DNA from: Pseudovibrio japonicus
Lineage (GTDB): Bacteria > Pseudomonadota > Alphaproteobacteria > Rhizobiales > Stappiaceae
Reading direction: 5' to 3'
Length of the DNA stretch: 64,000 bases
Assembly (NCBI RefSeq): GCF_014651595.1
Contig: NZ_BMXE01000007.1
Coordinates: 1 to 64,000 of the forward strand
The position numbers and the translations under genes were made by a program. Below the pieces are notes generated by a model that searched no databases, was not told the origin of the DNA, and was given only the letters and a program-made list of their open reading frames with translations. Below, one piece after another: positions 42,356 through 50,402 of this stretch; the first letter of the stretch is position 1; every line of letters starts with the position of its first letter.

Positions 42356-43375
42356 TTAGAGGCCGAGCTGTTCGGCCATAGCGTCTATGATATCGTCATG
42401 GACGCTAGACCGATCCGTCCCTGCGGGGTCGGTGCAGACTGGGTCATCGTTTTCCTCAATCAGGATGGCTTCTCCCTCTGGTTTGCAGAGGGGCATCGCT
42501 GTAAAATGAAAGCTGGGGTCGAACCGCAAGATCTGCGCATCCGACAAGAGGCTTGCCATCCCGCTTTGATCAAAGTCTGTCGCCTGCATCCGGTCCTCCG
42601 CTCCGCCGAATCCGATAAGAAGCACATTGGGGATCAGCGTCGCTGCATTCTCGGCCGTCAGCCCCCAGACAAACCCTGGGTCGATTGCGGCGACATGGGT
42701 GATGCGGGCGTCCGCATAGCTGGCATTCCAGTCCACCGCTTCGAGGCCTTGCATGTTTACCGCGTCGGACAACAGAAGATCGCAGGCTTCCATTGTCTCG
42801 ATGAAATTGGTGCACGCGCCGACGATCCCAGTATGGTTGCCGCGCAGCCCGCCCAGGGACAGCGCGGTCCAGCCTCCGTAGGAAAAACCCGCAGCCATGA
42901 CACGAGACGGATCAATCCGCCCGCCAAAGTCGGGATCGTCCAGCAGAGCATCCAGCGCCTCTGACATATCCAGGGCGCGGGTCCAGTGCCGGACACCTTT
43001 GGTCATGTTAAAGTCGCCCCAGGTGGAATAGGCGTGGTTCACCGAAACGACGATGGCACCCCGCTCAGCTAAACCAGCGGCCAGCCATGCCTGCGCCCGA
43101 GCGGTTCCGCCCATGCCATGACTGAATAGGACAACGGGATAAACCCCGTCCCGAACCTCTGCATTCATAGCGGCATCTACCCCCTGAAAAACGGGGTTCT
43201 CGGCAAATATTGTCATGTCGCCTCCGCCGCCGTTGGGATACCAGATGGTTGCGCTTGCCTCCTTATCATGATGCGGCATGTCTATACTGGTCAGTCTCAG
43301 GCCAGCAGGGGCCGCGACAGCTTGCGAGGCTGTAGCGATTGTCAGCATCATGAGTGTGGTTGTGATCAGGTTCAT
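42356..43375 (-). CDS. Secreted alpha/beta hydrolase, dienelactone hydrolase / PAF-acetylhydrolase-like
   Basis: The 339-residue precursor has a signal peptide (LITTTLMMLTIATASQAVAAPAG) and an alpha/beta-hydrolase domain with oxyanion segment VVLFSHGMGGTARAQAWLA and nucleophile elbow MAAGFSYGGWTALSLGG. A C-terminal acid/His pair is likely in FDPSFHFTAMPLC. It resembles dienelactone hydrolase and platelet-activating-factor acetylhydrolase-like esterases. GC content is higher than in its neighbours. A cluster of three repeats lies about 60-105 bp upstream. It interrupts the nirK and cco regions without an evident link to NO. Confidence 0.82.
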   Translation of the reverse strand: MNLITTTLMMLTIATASQAVAAPAGLRLTSIDMPHHDKEASATIWYPNGGGGDMTIFAENPVFQGVDAAMNAEVRDGVYPVVLFSHGMGGTARAQAWLAAGLAERGAIVVSVNHAYSTWGDFNMTKGVRHWTRALDMSEALDALLDDPDFGGRIDPSRVMAAGFSYGGWTALSLGGLRGNHTGIVGACTNFIETMEACDLLLSDAVNMQGLEAVDWNASYADARITHVAAIDPGFVWGLTAENAATLIPNVLLIGFGGAEDRMQATDFDQSGMASLLSDAQILRFDPSFHFTAMPLCKPEGEAILIEENDDPVCTDPAGTDRSSVHDDIIDAMAEQLGL

Positions 43376-43434
43376 AAAATGTCTCCGTTGCCTGTCTTCC
43401 TGATCGCTTGATGAAACAAACAGCGGCTACGGGC

Positions 43435-43479
43435 GACCTAAAACCCGTTTTAGGTCGTCACGATCCGGTTTTAGGTCGT
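43435..43479. promoter_or_regulatory. Three-copy repeat upstream of the hydrolase gene
   Basis: GACCTAAAAC and GTTTTAGGTC form a perfect inverted repeat around CC (43435-43456). GTTTTAGGTCGT then recurs 21 bp later (43468-43479). Thus one unit is inverted and two are direct, with two-helical-turn spacing. This looks like an operator bound by two dimers on one DNA face, controlling the hydrolase on the minus strand. Confidence 0.7.
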
Positions 43480-43505
43480 TACTCTCCCACACCTTGCCCC
43501 AAAAA

Positions 43506-43557
43506 AAGAAAGGCCAGTGCAAGAGATCCTGAAGGGTCGCCTGCACTGGCCTTTCTT
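43506..43557 (-). terminator. Strong terminator after ccoS
   Basis: A perfect 16-bp stem (AAGAAAGGCCAGTGCA with TGCACTGGCCTTTCTT) encloses a 20-base loop. On the minus strand it is followed by TTTTTTT. It closes the long hemoglobin-to-ccoS transcript, 27 bp after the ccoS stop. Confidence 0.93.
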
Positions 43558-43584
43558 ATGGAGCAATCGCGCTCCGCCTATGTG

Positions 43585-43740
43585 TTACCTCAGCGGTACA
43601 TCATCACTGTCGTCCAGGACCCGATAGCTGTCGCCTTCCAGATCGTCAAACTGATCATCGCGCAGGCACCACCAGAACGCTGTGAGGGACAACACACCAA
43701 GAATCAATGAGATTGGTATCAGGTATACAATAGCTATCAT
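43585..43740 (-). CDS. ccoS: cbb3 oxidase assembly protein CcoS
   Basis: The 51-residue protein has one membrane helix (IAIVYLIPISLILGVLSLTAFWWCLRD) followed by QFDDLEGDSYRVL, the CcoS signature. CcoS is needed for cofactor insertion into CcoN. I start it at MIAIVYL; a frame 26 codons longer is open but only the short form matches the family. It is the last gene of the operon. The usual partners ccoG, ccoH and ccoI are not in the window, so they must be elsewhere, perhaps shared with a second cbb3 operon. Confidence 0.88.
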   Translation of the reverse strand: MIAIVYLIPISLILGVLSLTAFWWCLRDDQFDDLEGDSYRVLDDSDDVPLR

Positions 43741-43834
43741 TTGGCTCAGTCCGTAATTCTGGTTTGCGTCTTGAGGCAGGGCAGCTGACGTAAAAGTCTG
43801 GCCTAACGCTGACAGCAAACTTTTCCAGAGAATG

Positions 43835-43857
43835 CGGGCTGCCTTGGTGGCAGCCCG
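43835..43857 (-). terminator. Hairpin between the small gene and ccoS
   Basis: CGGGCTGCC and GGCAGCCCG pair perfectly around TTGGT. No T-run follows on the minus strand, so it may reduce rather than end transcription, or protect an RNA end, in the 210-bp gap before ccoS. Confidence 0.5.
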
Positions 43858-43950
43858 ATTAAGAGTGAAGGAGTTGAGTGTCTCAACGCGTTCATTGGTG
43901 GTCAGGGCGTCTGGTAGCTGTAAGAAGCTCCCATTGCCGCTGTGACCGGC

Positions 43951-44115
43951 TTATTTTGCGGCCAGTCCCTTTGGACCGCTGATTTGCTCGACGTCCCAGT
44001 GCTCAAAGGCCATGGCGACCATCTGATACTTGTAGATGCCGTAGGCGGCGACCAGTAAGACGAGCAACCCATAAATGATGTTTCGAAACCGCCGGTCAGT
44101 CTCAGTCTTCTCCAT
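43951..44115 (-). CDS. 54-residue single-helix membrane protein after ccoP
   Basis: This short gene begins inside the end of ccoP (14-bp overlap) and encodes a basic N-terminus (MEKTETDRRFR), one membrane helix (NIIYGLLVLLVAAYGIYKYQ) and a short tail (EHWDVEQISGPKGLAAK). Overlap with ccoP and the clean membrane helix argue for a real, co-translated protein. It is not CcoS, CcoQ or CcoH. I know no family for it; it may be an accessory subunit of this oxidase. Confidence 0.72.
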   Translation of the reverse strand: MEKTETDRRFRNIIYGLLVLLVAAYGIYKYQMVAMAFEHWDVEQISGPKGLAAK

Positions 44116-44968
44116 TGTCCTTGCTCCAGTTCAGATAAAGAACCAGCTTCTTGATGTCGGCGTCCTTCAGGCGCTTGTCCCAGCTTGGCATATGCCCTGC
44201 CCGGCCATTCTCAAGAGTTTCGAGAATGTCTTTGCGCGTGCCGCCGTAGATCCAGAATGAATCAGTCAGGTTAGGAGCACCAATTCCAACGCCTTCGCCT
44301 GTTTCGCCGTGGCATGCGGAGCATTCATTCTCGAACACTTCAGAGCCAGCCTTGGCGAGTGTGGCGTCATGTTCAGCGCCGGAGAGAGACAGCACATACT
44401 CAGCAACGTTCTTGATGTCAGCCTGTTCAAGCATTTCATCGCGTCCAAAGGCTGGCATTTCGCTGTAGCGGGTATCATCGTTGTTGGCGTTGATGCCATA
44501 ACGAATGGTCCACTCTATTTCGTCCAGATCGTCACCAAAGAGCCAGCTGTCATCCACCAGGTTCGGGAAGCCGGTTTGGCCCTTTAAATCGCGTCCATGG
44601 CAGGCCGCACAGTTGTCGGTAAACAGAACCCGAGCGGCGCTCTCATACTTTGCACGAATGGTCGGATCATCCACCAGATCGTAAAGATCACCGTCAATAA
44701 GGTCAGCCTCATCTTTTTCGCGGACGACTTCAGCTTCCTTCACCGCCTCCAGAACGTTGGCTCTGGAGGTTGTGCCGAATAGCCCGCGGGTGAAGTCTGA
44801 TCCCAAAGGAATAGCGGGGTAAAGAATCCATCCACCGAGGGCGACGAGTGAAGTGATGATGTAGGCCCATTTGGCCCACTTGGGCACCGGCGTATCAAGC
44901 TCTTTGATTCCGTCCCATTCATGGCCGGTTGTTTTTTGGCCTGACACCTCGTCATGCTCTATCTGCAT
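44102..44968 (-). CDS. ccoP: cbb3-type oxidase di-heme cytochrome subunit CcoP
   Basis: The 288-residue subunit has one N-terminal membrane helix (AYIITSLVALGGWILYPAI) and two periplasmic cytochrome c domains with heme motifs CAACH (120-124) and CSACH (216-220). The internal order, MPAFGRDEML and HMPSWDKRLKDADIKKL, is typical of CcoP. It accepts electrons from soluble cytochromes for CcoO and CcoN. Its start overlaps the ccoQ stop by 10 bp. Confidence 0.95.
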   Translation of the reverse strand: MQIEHDEVSGQKTTGHEWDGIKELDTPVPKWAKWAYIITSLVALGGWILYPAIPLGSDFTRGLFGTTSRANVLEAVKEAEVVREKDEADLIDGDLYDLVDDPTIRAKYESAARVLFTDNCAACHGRDLKGQTGFPNLVDDSWLFGDDLDEIEWTIRYGINANNDDTRYSEMPAFGRDEMLEQADIKNVAEYVLSLSGAEHDATLAKAGSEVFENECSACHGETGEGVGIGAPNLTDSFWIYGGTRKDILETLENGRAGHMPSWDKRLKDADIKKLVLYLNWSKDNGED

Positions 44969-45123
44969 GGCTTATCCCCATTATCTAGCGGTATTCTTGA
45001 GGCTCCTTCCAGCCCTTTTTTGCGGCTCGGCCAATAGGTCCAAACAGTCATCCCGATGAAAAACGCGAGGAGATAGAGCGCGCCCCAGGTTTTTAAAAAC
45101 ACAAGCCCTGCATCCTGGCTCAT
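44959..45123 (-). CDS. ccoQ: cbb3-type oxidase subunit CcoQ
   Basis: The 54-residue protein has a single membrane helix ([18 protein letters not shown]) preceded by KTWGA and followed by [18 protein letters not shown], as in CcoQ. It stabilises the oxidase core. The start overlaps the ccoO stop as ATGA and its end overlaps ccoP by 10 bp. It is short of typical frame-calling limits but secure from position and sequence. Confidence 0.92.
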   Translation of the reverse strand: MSQDAGLVFLKTWGALYLLAFFIGMTVWTYWPSRKKGLEGASRIPLDNGDKPCR

Positions 45124-45851
45124 CGCAGTACCTCCTCTTTTGAGAGTTCGTCAGTATCGACCAGCGTTCCCAGCATCTGCAGGTAAGCGACCAGAGCATC
45201 AAGCTCACTCACCATCTCGGGATTGCCATCGAAGTTCCGGACCTGAACGTTCTCGCCGTAACGCTCCTGAAGCTCGGTTTCATATTCTGCATCCGGATCT
45301 GCTTGTCTGGTTGCATCCAGCGCAGCGTCTTTGATCTGGTCGGCCGAATACGGGACACCTACACGTGCTAGAGCCGTCAACTTGTCAGGCAAACCGTCGG
45401 TATCAAGTGGTGTTTTTGCGAGGAATGGATAGCCCGGCATGACAGAACCTTTCACCACTTTGCGCGGTTCATTCATGTGTGCGACATGCCAATCATCGGA
45501 GTACTTGCCACCAATACGGGCAAGGTCAGGCCCTGTTCGTTTTGAGCCCCACTGGAAGGGATGGTCGAACTTGCTCTCAGCAGCGAGGCTGAAATAGCCA
45601 TAACGCTCCACATCTGTTCGCATTGTCCGGATCATCTGGCTGTGGCACGCATAACATCCTTCGCGGATGTAGATGTCGCGCCCGGCTTGCTCCAGCGGGG
45701 TGTAGGGCCGTACGCCCTCCACCTCTTCAACTGTGTTGTCGATTGTGAACAACGGCGCAATTTCCACTATCCCGCCGATTGATGCCACAAGCAGGATCAT
45801 CAGGGTAAAGCCAATGGCCGTCCGTTCTAGCTTTTGGTGAGAAAAAGACAT
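45120..45851 (-). CDS. ccoO: cbb3-type oxidase mono-heme cytochrome subunit CcoO
   Basis: The 243-residue subunit has an N-terminal membrane helix ([20 protein letters not shown]) and one heme c motif CYACH at 66-70, with the conserved sequence [24 protein letters not shown] and [22 protein letters not shown]. It transfers electrons to CcoN. A 6-bp gap separates it from ccoN. It ends [23 protein letters not shown], as usual for CcoO. Confidence 0.96.
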   Translation of the reverse strand: MSFSHQKLERTAIGFTLMILLVASIGGIVEIAPLFTIDNTVEEVEGVRPYTPLEQAGRDIYIREGCYACHSQMIRTMRTDVERYGYFSLAAESKFDHPFQWGSKRTGPDLARIGGKYSDDWHVAHMNEPRKVVKGSVMPGYPFLAKTPLDTDGLPDKLTALARVGVPYSADQIKDAALDATRQADPDAEYETELQERYGENVQVRNFDGNPEMVSELDALVAYLQMLGTLVDTDELSKEEVLR

Positions 45852-45857
45852 GACGTA

Positions 45858-47453
45858 TTACTCCGCAGGCACTGCAACCGCGTTCCCGGCCCGCGCGCGC
45901 GGCCCCTGAACGGTCATGTAAATGTTGAAGGCAAGCAGGCAGCCACCGATGAGGAAGAGCAGTCCGCCGATGGCACGAGCCCAGTAGTAAGGCTTCATCG
46001 CGATCACGGTGTCGATGAACGCATAGACAAAGTTGCCGTCGCCATCATAGGTCTGCCACATCAAAGATTGGGTGATGCCGCTGTTCCACATAGAGCCGAC
46101 GTAGATAAACGTGCCCAGAAGTGCGACCCAGAAGTGAATCGATGCCAGCTTGACCGAATAGATCTCTTCGCGCTGCCACACCCACGGGACGAGCTTGTAC
46201 ATTGCTCCGAAAGTCAGGAAGGCAACCCACCCGAGAGCCCCGGCGTGTACGTGTCCTACGGTCCAGTCTGTGTAGTGGCTCAGCGCATTCACAGGCTTCA
46301 GCGCCATGAATGACCCTTCAAAGGTAGCCAGTCCGTAAAACAGGACCGCAACCATCATGAAGCGAATTGCAGGATCTGTGCGGACCTTATCCCAAGCGCC
46401 GTTGAGCGTGAACAGACCGTTAAACACACTCGCCCAACTTGGCACCAGAAGAACAACCGACATGGTCATACCAAGAACCTGTACCCATTCCGGCAGTGCG
46501 GTGTAGTGGAGGTGGTGTGACCCGACCCACAGATAAAGGAAAGTAATGCCCCAGAAACCAATGATCGACATGCGGTAGGAATAGATTGGCCGATCCGCCG
46601 CTTTAGGCAGGAAGTAGTAGAGCATTCCGAGGAAGCCGGCGGTGAGCAGGAACCCGGCTGAGTTGTGCCCGTACCACCATTGGGTCATCGCATCTTGAAC
46701 ACCGGAGAACAGGGAGTAGCTCTGCGGTGAAGAGATGGAGACAGGAACTGCAAGGTTGTTCACCAGATGCAACACGGCGATCACCACGATAAACGCGAGG
46801 TAATACCAGTTCGCCACGTAGATGTGCGGCTCTGCACGGCGTGCCAACGTGCGCAGGTAAGTGACGAGGTAAGCGATCCAGATCACAAGCAGGATCAGGT
46901 CGGCATACCACTCAGGCTCGGCATATTCGCGAGACTGGGTAATGCCAAGTGGGTAGCCGGTCACCGCAAGCGTGACGAACAGGTTGTAATAGAGCATCAC
47001 CATCCAAGGCATGGTTTTGCCAGCCAGCCTTGCTTTTGATGTTCGCTGCACAACATAGAAAGAGGTCGCGATCAGAGCGTTGCCAGCAAACCCGAAGAGA
47101 ACACAGGTCGTGTGGATGGGGCGCAAGCGGCCAAAGTTGGACCAGCTCGTATCAGCGTTGAGGGACGGAATTGCCAGCTGCCATGCCAGAATATCGCCAG
47201 CAACGAAACCAATGATGGCCCAGGTCACGGCAGCAATGATGCCAATCTTAACGACATCATCATTGTAGGTCAGAGTCTTCTCAGACTTGGCGGTGCCCCA
47301 GTCATTGATCAGCCGCTTAACCGCAAAAATGCTGAATGCAACAATGATCCAGCCATGTGCCACATAACCGGTATCCTTACCAAAGCTGGTGATTGCAATT
47401 CCTAGAGCCAGAATTGGGATTACCACAAGGAACGAAAAGAACCTCTCGGTCAT
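45858..47453 (-). CDS. ccoN: Divergent cbb3-type oxidase catalytic subunit CcoN
   Basis: The 531-residue heme-copper subunit keeps the CuB ligands His263, His313 and His314, the catalytic Tyr307 at the correct +44 from His263, and heme ligand segments (SHYTDWTVGHVHAGALGW). It differs from ordinary CcoN at conserved sites. The His in the canonical SIVHFW segment (His243 in Pseudomonas stutzeri numbering) is Gly299. The AGPHH motif is VGSHH, and the STFEGP motif is ATFEGS. Some of these positions belong to the K-like proton route of cbb3 oxidases. I infer altered proton uptake and perhaps a specialised role with NO. The gene overlaps the cupin gene by 4 bp. Confidence 0.95.
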   Translation of the reverse strand: MTERFFSFLVVIPILALGIAITSFGKDTGYVAHGWIIVAFSIFAVKRLINDWGTAKSEKTLTYNDDVVKIGIIAAVTWAIIGFVAGDILAWQLAIPSLNADTSWSNFGRLRPIHTTCVLFGFAGNALIATSFYVVQRTSKARLAGKTMPWMVMLYYNLFVTLAVTGYPLGITQSREYAEPEWYADLILLVIWIAYLVTYLRTLARRAEPHIYVANWYYLAFIVVIAVLHLVNNLAVPVSISSPQSYSLFSGVQDAMTQWWYGHNSAGFLLTAGFLGMLYYFLPKAADRPIYSYRMSIIGFWGITFLYLWVGSHHLHYTALPEWVQVLGMTMSVVLLVPSWASVFNGLFTLNGAWDKVRTDPAIRFMMVAVLFYGLATFEGSFMALKPVNALSHYTDWTVGHVHAGALGWVAFLTFGAMYKLVPWVWQREEIYSVKLASIHFWVALLGTFIYVGSMWNSGITQSLMWQTYDGDGNFVYAFIDTVIAMKPYYWARAIGGLLFLIGGCLLAFNIYMTVQGPRARAGNAVAVPAE

Positions 47454-47776
47454 GCCCCCTCCTCGGCAGCACCTTTCGGCTGCTCTTGATTTGCTGAATA
47501 AAATTCAACAAAGAACCTTGCATCCTTGCTAGCGCGTGCGCTGTGCAAGGTCTCTGGCAGGATGACCTGCTTCTCACCAGTTTGGATCTCACGGGTCTCG
47601 TTGAGCTTCACGTCATGAAAAACAACAGAGCCAGAGGTCACACAAAGGACACCCCAGACGCCAGGCTTGGTCGAATGATCCCGTTCAAGGGCTTTGGGAA
47701 AGCTTCCCTCGGAAAACTCCTTGGTGGTGCTGTATTTCACAACACCGTCAGGAAGTTTTAGATCTAGGAGTGGCAT
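47450..47776 (-). CDS. DUF1971 cupin-like protein (TehB N-terminal type)
   Basis: The 108-residue protein has the DUF1971 beta-barrel: LPDGVVKYSTTKEFSEGSFPKAL, then GVWGVLCVTSGSVVFHD and EKQVILPETLHSARASKDARFFVEFYS. DUF1971 is related to the N-terminal domain of TehB-like proteins and occurs beside hemoglobin genes in NO-stress operons. The metal-binding His cluster of cupins is reduced to one His in ETLHSAR. It overlaps both neighbours (29 bp with the membrane gene, 4 bp with ccoN), so expression is tightly linked. Confidence 0.86.
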   Translation of the reverse strand: MPLLDLKLPDGVVKYSTTKEFSEGSFPKALERDHSTKPGVWGVLCVTSGSVVFHDVKLNETREIQTGEKQVILPETLHSARASKDARFFVEFYSANQEQPKGAAEEGA

Positions 47777-48212
47777 GGGACTCCTCCTCGAGTTTGAGAA
47801 AAATGCACGAAGCGATCAGCGCGAGGATCTTTAAGATCTCGATGCCGACGAAGACTAGATGCAAGTGGCTGGGCCCGACGGGTTCACCTGCAATGGTTGC
47901 TTCTGTGCGTACATTGAGCAAAGGCATGAGATAGCCTTGCTGAACAATCAGCGCAGTCAGGGCGAGCAGCAAAAAGCCTTTCACCAAAATGGAGAACTGC
48001 GCTCGGATAGGCGGGTATAGAAGAGGTAGGGTCAGGAGAGCTGCGAAGAGTATCTCAGCGTTTCCAATCCAGTAAAACTGAACCTGTCCCACCTCCAATA
48101 ACTGAGGGATGGTCAGTGAGGGAACCTGAAATTTCGCCGGGGCGACGATCAGAGAACCGCCGAGAACGACGCCAGCCCAGAGCGAGGCAAGAAGAAAGGA
48201 ATACTTCTTCAT
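47748..48212 (-). CDS. Four-helix membrane protein in trHb-cco operon
   Basis: The 154-residue protein has four predicted membrane segments: FLLASLWAGVVLGGSLIVAPAKFQ, then NAEILFAALLTLPLLYP, LVKGFLLLALTALIVQQGYLMPLL and LHLVFVGIEILKILALIASCIFL. It resembles DUF4149/heme-transport-linked small membrane proteins only loosely and I name no family. It lies between the truncated hemoglobin (4-bp overlap) and the cupin gene (29-bp overlap). Co-translation suggests a function with the hemoglobin or oxidase. Confidence 0.82.
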   Translation of the reverse strand: MKKYSFLLASLWAGVVLGGSLIVAPAKFQVPSLTIPQLLEVGQVQFYWIGNAEILFAALLTLPLLYPPIRAQFSILVKGFLLLALTALIVQQGYLMPLLNVRTEATIAGEPVGPSHLHLVFVGIEILKILALIASCIFLKLEEESHATPRSKTS

Positions 48213-48685
48213 AGGCCCACGCCTCCGAACATTGCCATTTGCAACCTTCCGGCGATGCGCTCTGCGCGGAACATCAGAAAGTCTGTTGCCTCGTCGGATT
48301 TGGTCGTGTCGCGAACAGTCTGTTTGAACAGGTCAAGCCAGAGCTCGAAATGCCATGGTTCGACGGATATCAGCTCCTGATGCACAGGGACTGGCTTTCC
48401 GGAGTAGGTGCCGGAATTCAGCGCAACCGAGGTCCAAAACGACTTCATTTTTGCAAGGTGCTCTGGCCACCGGTCGCCAATCGGTTCATCGAAGAGCGGC
48501 GCAAGAATTGGGTGTGCCTTCACGCGCGTGTAAAACTCTTCGACAATCTCATCAAGCACCTCCGGAGTGATGCCGATTTCCAGAACCGCAGACTGGTGCT
48601 TAAGCCTGCGCTCAAGTGCTTCGGGTGAGGTGCGCGCGTCTACAACCTTCACCGGTTTTCCATCAATGATTTGCAGCTGACCCAT
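48209..48685 (-). CDS. Group III truncated hemoglobin
   Basis: The 158-residue protein has the trHb3 pattern: LDEIVEEFYTRVKAHPILAPLF, RWPEHLAKMKSFWTSVALNSGTYSGKPVPVHQEL, and a C-terminal helix ATDFLMFRAERIAGRLQMAMFG. It is about 20 residues longer than typical trHb3 because of an N-terminal extension. Group III hemoglobins such as Campylobacter Ctb protect against NO or aid microaerobic respiration. As first gene of the operon with ccoNOQP it supports NO or low-oxygen physiology. Confidence 0.92.
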   Translation of the reverse strand: MGQLQIIDGKPVKVVDARTSPEALERRLKHQSAVLEIGITPEVLDEIVEEFYTRVKAHPILAPLFDEPIGDRWPEHLAKMKSFWTSVALNSGTYSGKPVPVHQELISVEPWHFELWLDLFKQTVRDTTKSDEATDFLMFRAERIAGRLQMAMFGGVGL

Positions 48686-48713
48686 TGTTTTTGCAACCTC
48701 TTTAATACGCTAA

Positions 48714-48736
48714 ATCATATATCTGAGATCGATCTT
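48714..48736. promoter_or_regulatory. Possible NsrR site ahead of the trHb3-cco operon
   Basis: The site matches 15 of 22 NsrR consensus positions by my hand count, best on one half (AGATCGATCTT). It lies 29-51 bp upstream of the hemoglobin start. No TTGAT-N4-ATCAA box is visible, which is unusual for a cbb3 operon. Evidence is weak without a matrix scan. Confidence 0.4.
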
Positions 48737-49497
48737 TTAATCAAATCGTTGAATAAAAATAATTCTAATAACCAGCGTTGGACTCTGTTTTCTCGAAGTT
48801 TTCCCAAGTGCAATCCGCACAAGGTGTGACAGAATGATCTTTCAATATAGGTCGACTACTTGTTTTGGATGCGCAGTTTTCCGGCACTTTCAGAGCACGA
48901 ACTCCCACGCCAAGCGCACCCCCTCCTTGTCGGTCGGGCGCAATGGAAATCGGTTTGGGACAGATTGACGCAGATCAAAAATGCAACCGCTTTGGCGGGT
49001 GTTTAAGCCCGGTCATCAGCTGCAACGTTGGTGGCCCTTACGCGTTATTCGGTTCTTTCGGACAGCCGTCGTGATCTGCGGTTGAGTTTCTTCTTTTAAC
49101 TGTTGGTTTGCGGGGGAGCTCTGAGGAGGACCAGATCCAGATGCCATGGGACAGCATCTCGCGACCATTCCCGTCAGAAGTGGTTCGCGGATATAGATTT
49201 CTTATCCGTGAAAGTCCATAGGCATGCGGGTTAGACCCCACAAATATCACAGATAGCTTCGCCAAATACTACTCGCCAAACGAGAGGCCGGTCAGCTTCG
49301 ACTGTCTTAAGCTTGTGCGTGTATTGCACGATTTTGCATGGCTCAGAACAGGTCGTGACCTAACGGAAATTTCTGAGCTGAAAACAGGACAAATGGCCAC
49401 GTATAGCTTGAAGAAAAATCGGGTTTTGCGGTAATATCCGGGTGCTAGGAATAGCCTGCATGCTAGTCAGGTCATAGTGATGAGAAGGAGTATTGAG
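48737..49497. other. Divergent intergenic region with hsp20 promoter
   Basis: This is about 760 bp between trHb3 and hsp20, apart from the possible NsrR site. Frames at 48865-49074 and 49038-49265 overlap oppositely and resemble nothing. TTGAAG (49408-49413) and TAATAT (49432-49437), spaced 18 bp, form the best hsp20 promoter; CTTGAA at its left end also fits a heat-shock sigma element but the spacing is long for that. Confidence 0.5.
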
Positions 49498-49992
49498 ATG
49501 GTTAATATTCTTCCCTGGCAACGTTCCAATAACCTGAATATCCGTAAGGAAAGAACACCGTTTTCTTCTCTTCAAGGTGAGATAAATCGGGTGTTTGATG
49601 ACTTCTTCAATAACGGATTCCCCGACATGCCGAACTTCCCCTCAGCGCTGGCAAAAGAACATATGCTGGCGCCTGCGGTGGATATCATCGAAGATGATAA
49701 AGGCTTTAAGATTGAAGCCGAATTACCCGGTCTCACTCAGGATGACGTTGATGTAACGATTACGGACAGTTACCTCACGATCAAAGGCCATAAAGAAGAT
49801 ACCAAGGAAACTAAGAGTGAGAACTTCGTTCACCGCGAAAGGTATTCGGGGGCTTACCAGAGGACTATCGCCTTACCCGAAACTGTCAATGCAGACAAAG
49901 CGAATGCCAGCTTTGACAAAGGCCTGCTTCGAATTGAAATTCCCAAGAAAACAGAAGCAGTGAAACAGGCGAAGAAACTCGAAATCAAATAA
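49498..49992 (+). CDS. Hsp20/alpha-crystallin small heat-shock protein
   Basis: The 164-residue chaperone has the alpha-crystallin domain (AVDIIEDDKGFKIEAELPGLTQDDVDVTIT, then NFVHRERYSGAYQRTIALPE and ANASFDKGLLRIEIPKK). It binds unfolding proteins in the cytoplasm. The ATG at 49498 follows an optimal AAGGAGT; a GTG-ATG start seven codons earlier is less likely. The N-terminus (VNILPWQRSNNLNIRKERTPF) is typical of the IbpA-distinct, class A type. A terminator follows. Confidence 0.95.
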   Translation: MVNILPWQRSNNLNIRKERTPFSSLQGEINRVFDDFFNNGFPDMPNFPSALAKEHMLAPAVDIIEDDKGFKIEAELPGLTQDDVDVTITDSYLTIKGHKEDTKETKSENFVHRERYSGAYQRTIALPETVNADKANASFDKGLLRIEIPKKTEAVKQAKKLEIK

Positions 49993-50402
49993 CTCGCTTT
50001 CCGGCCAGGGTCCCAATATCCGGGGCCTTGGCCGCTTTAATTTAGAGAACCGGCAGGCGAGCAATCCTTGCTCTCCGCACGGTTTAGCCTTGGTGCGTCG
50101 AGTTCAAGATGGGGTGTTCGTGCGGTGACGTGGACTTGCTTATCTGGACAGCTGAGTGCCGAACCTAACTCCATACACCTCCCATTCGTCGCTGTCTGGT
50201 TTTATTAATTGGCCCCGAGTAAGGATCAGGCCATCGAGAAATCAGGGGTTGATCGGGGCCCTGCCTTTGCAAACTGCGAAGGCACTTGCTCAAGACAACG
50301 AGATTAGGGCAGAATTGAAAGGTGGGGTCGTTCAGTTGGTGCTGCCTTACATTGATTGGGGCAATGGAATGCTACCTCAGCTTGTCCAATAACGGAGCGA
50401 TC
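49993..50402. other. Region after hsp20
   Basis: It begins with the hsp20 terminator at 50003-50033. The rest (a 78-codon frame at 50156-50392) shows no family resemblance and no ribosome-binding site. It leads into the promoter of the small kinase gene. Confidence 0.5.
50003..50033 (+). terminator. hsp20 terminator
   Basis: GGCCAGGGTCCC pairs with GGGGCCTTGGCC, with two wobble pairs, around an AT-rich loop, and is followed by GCTTTAATTT. It lies 10 bp after the stop. Confidence 0.75.

Noticed and set aside
48865-49265. Opposed short frames between trHb3 and hsp20
   Set aside because: They overlap on opposite strands, have unusual residue content and no translation signals.
50156-50392. 78-codon GTG frame after hsp20
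   Set aside because: It lacks a ribosome-binding site and resembles no known protein.
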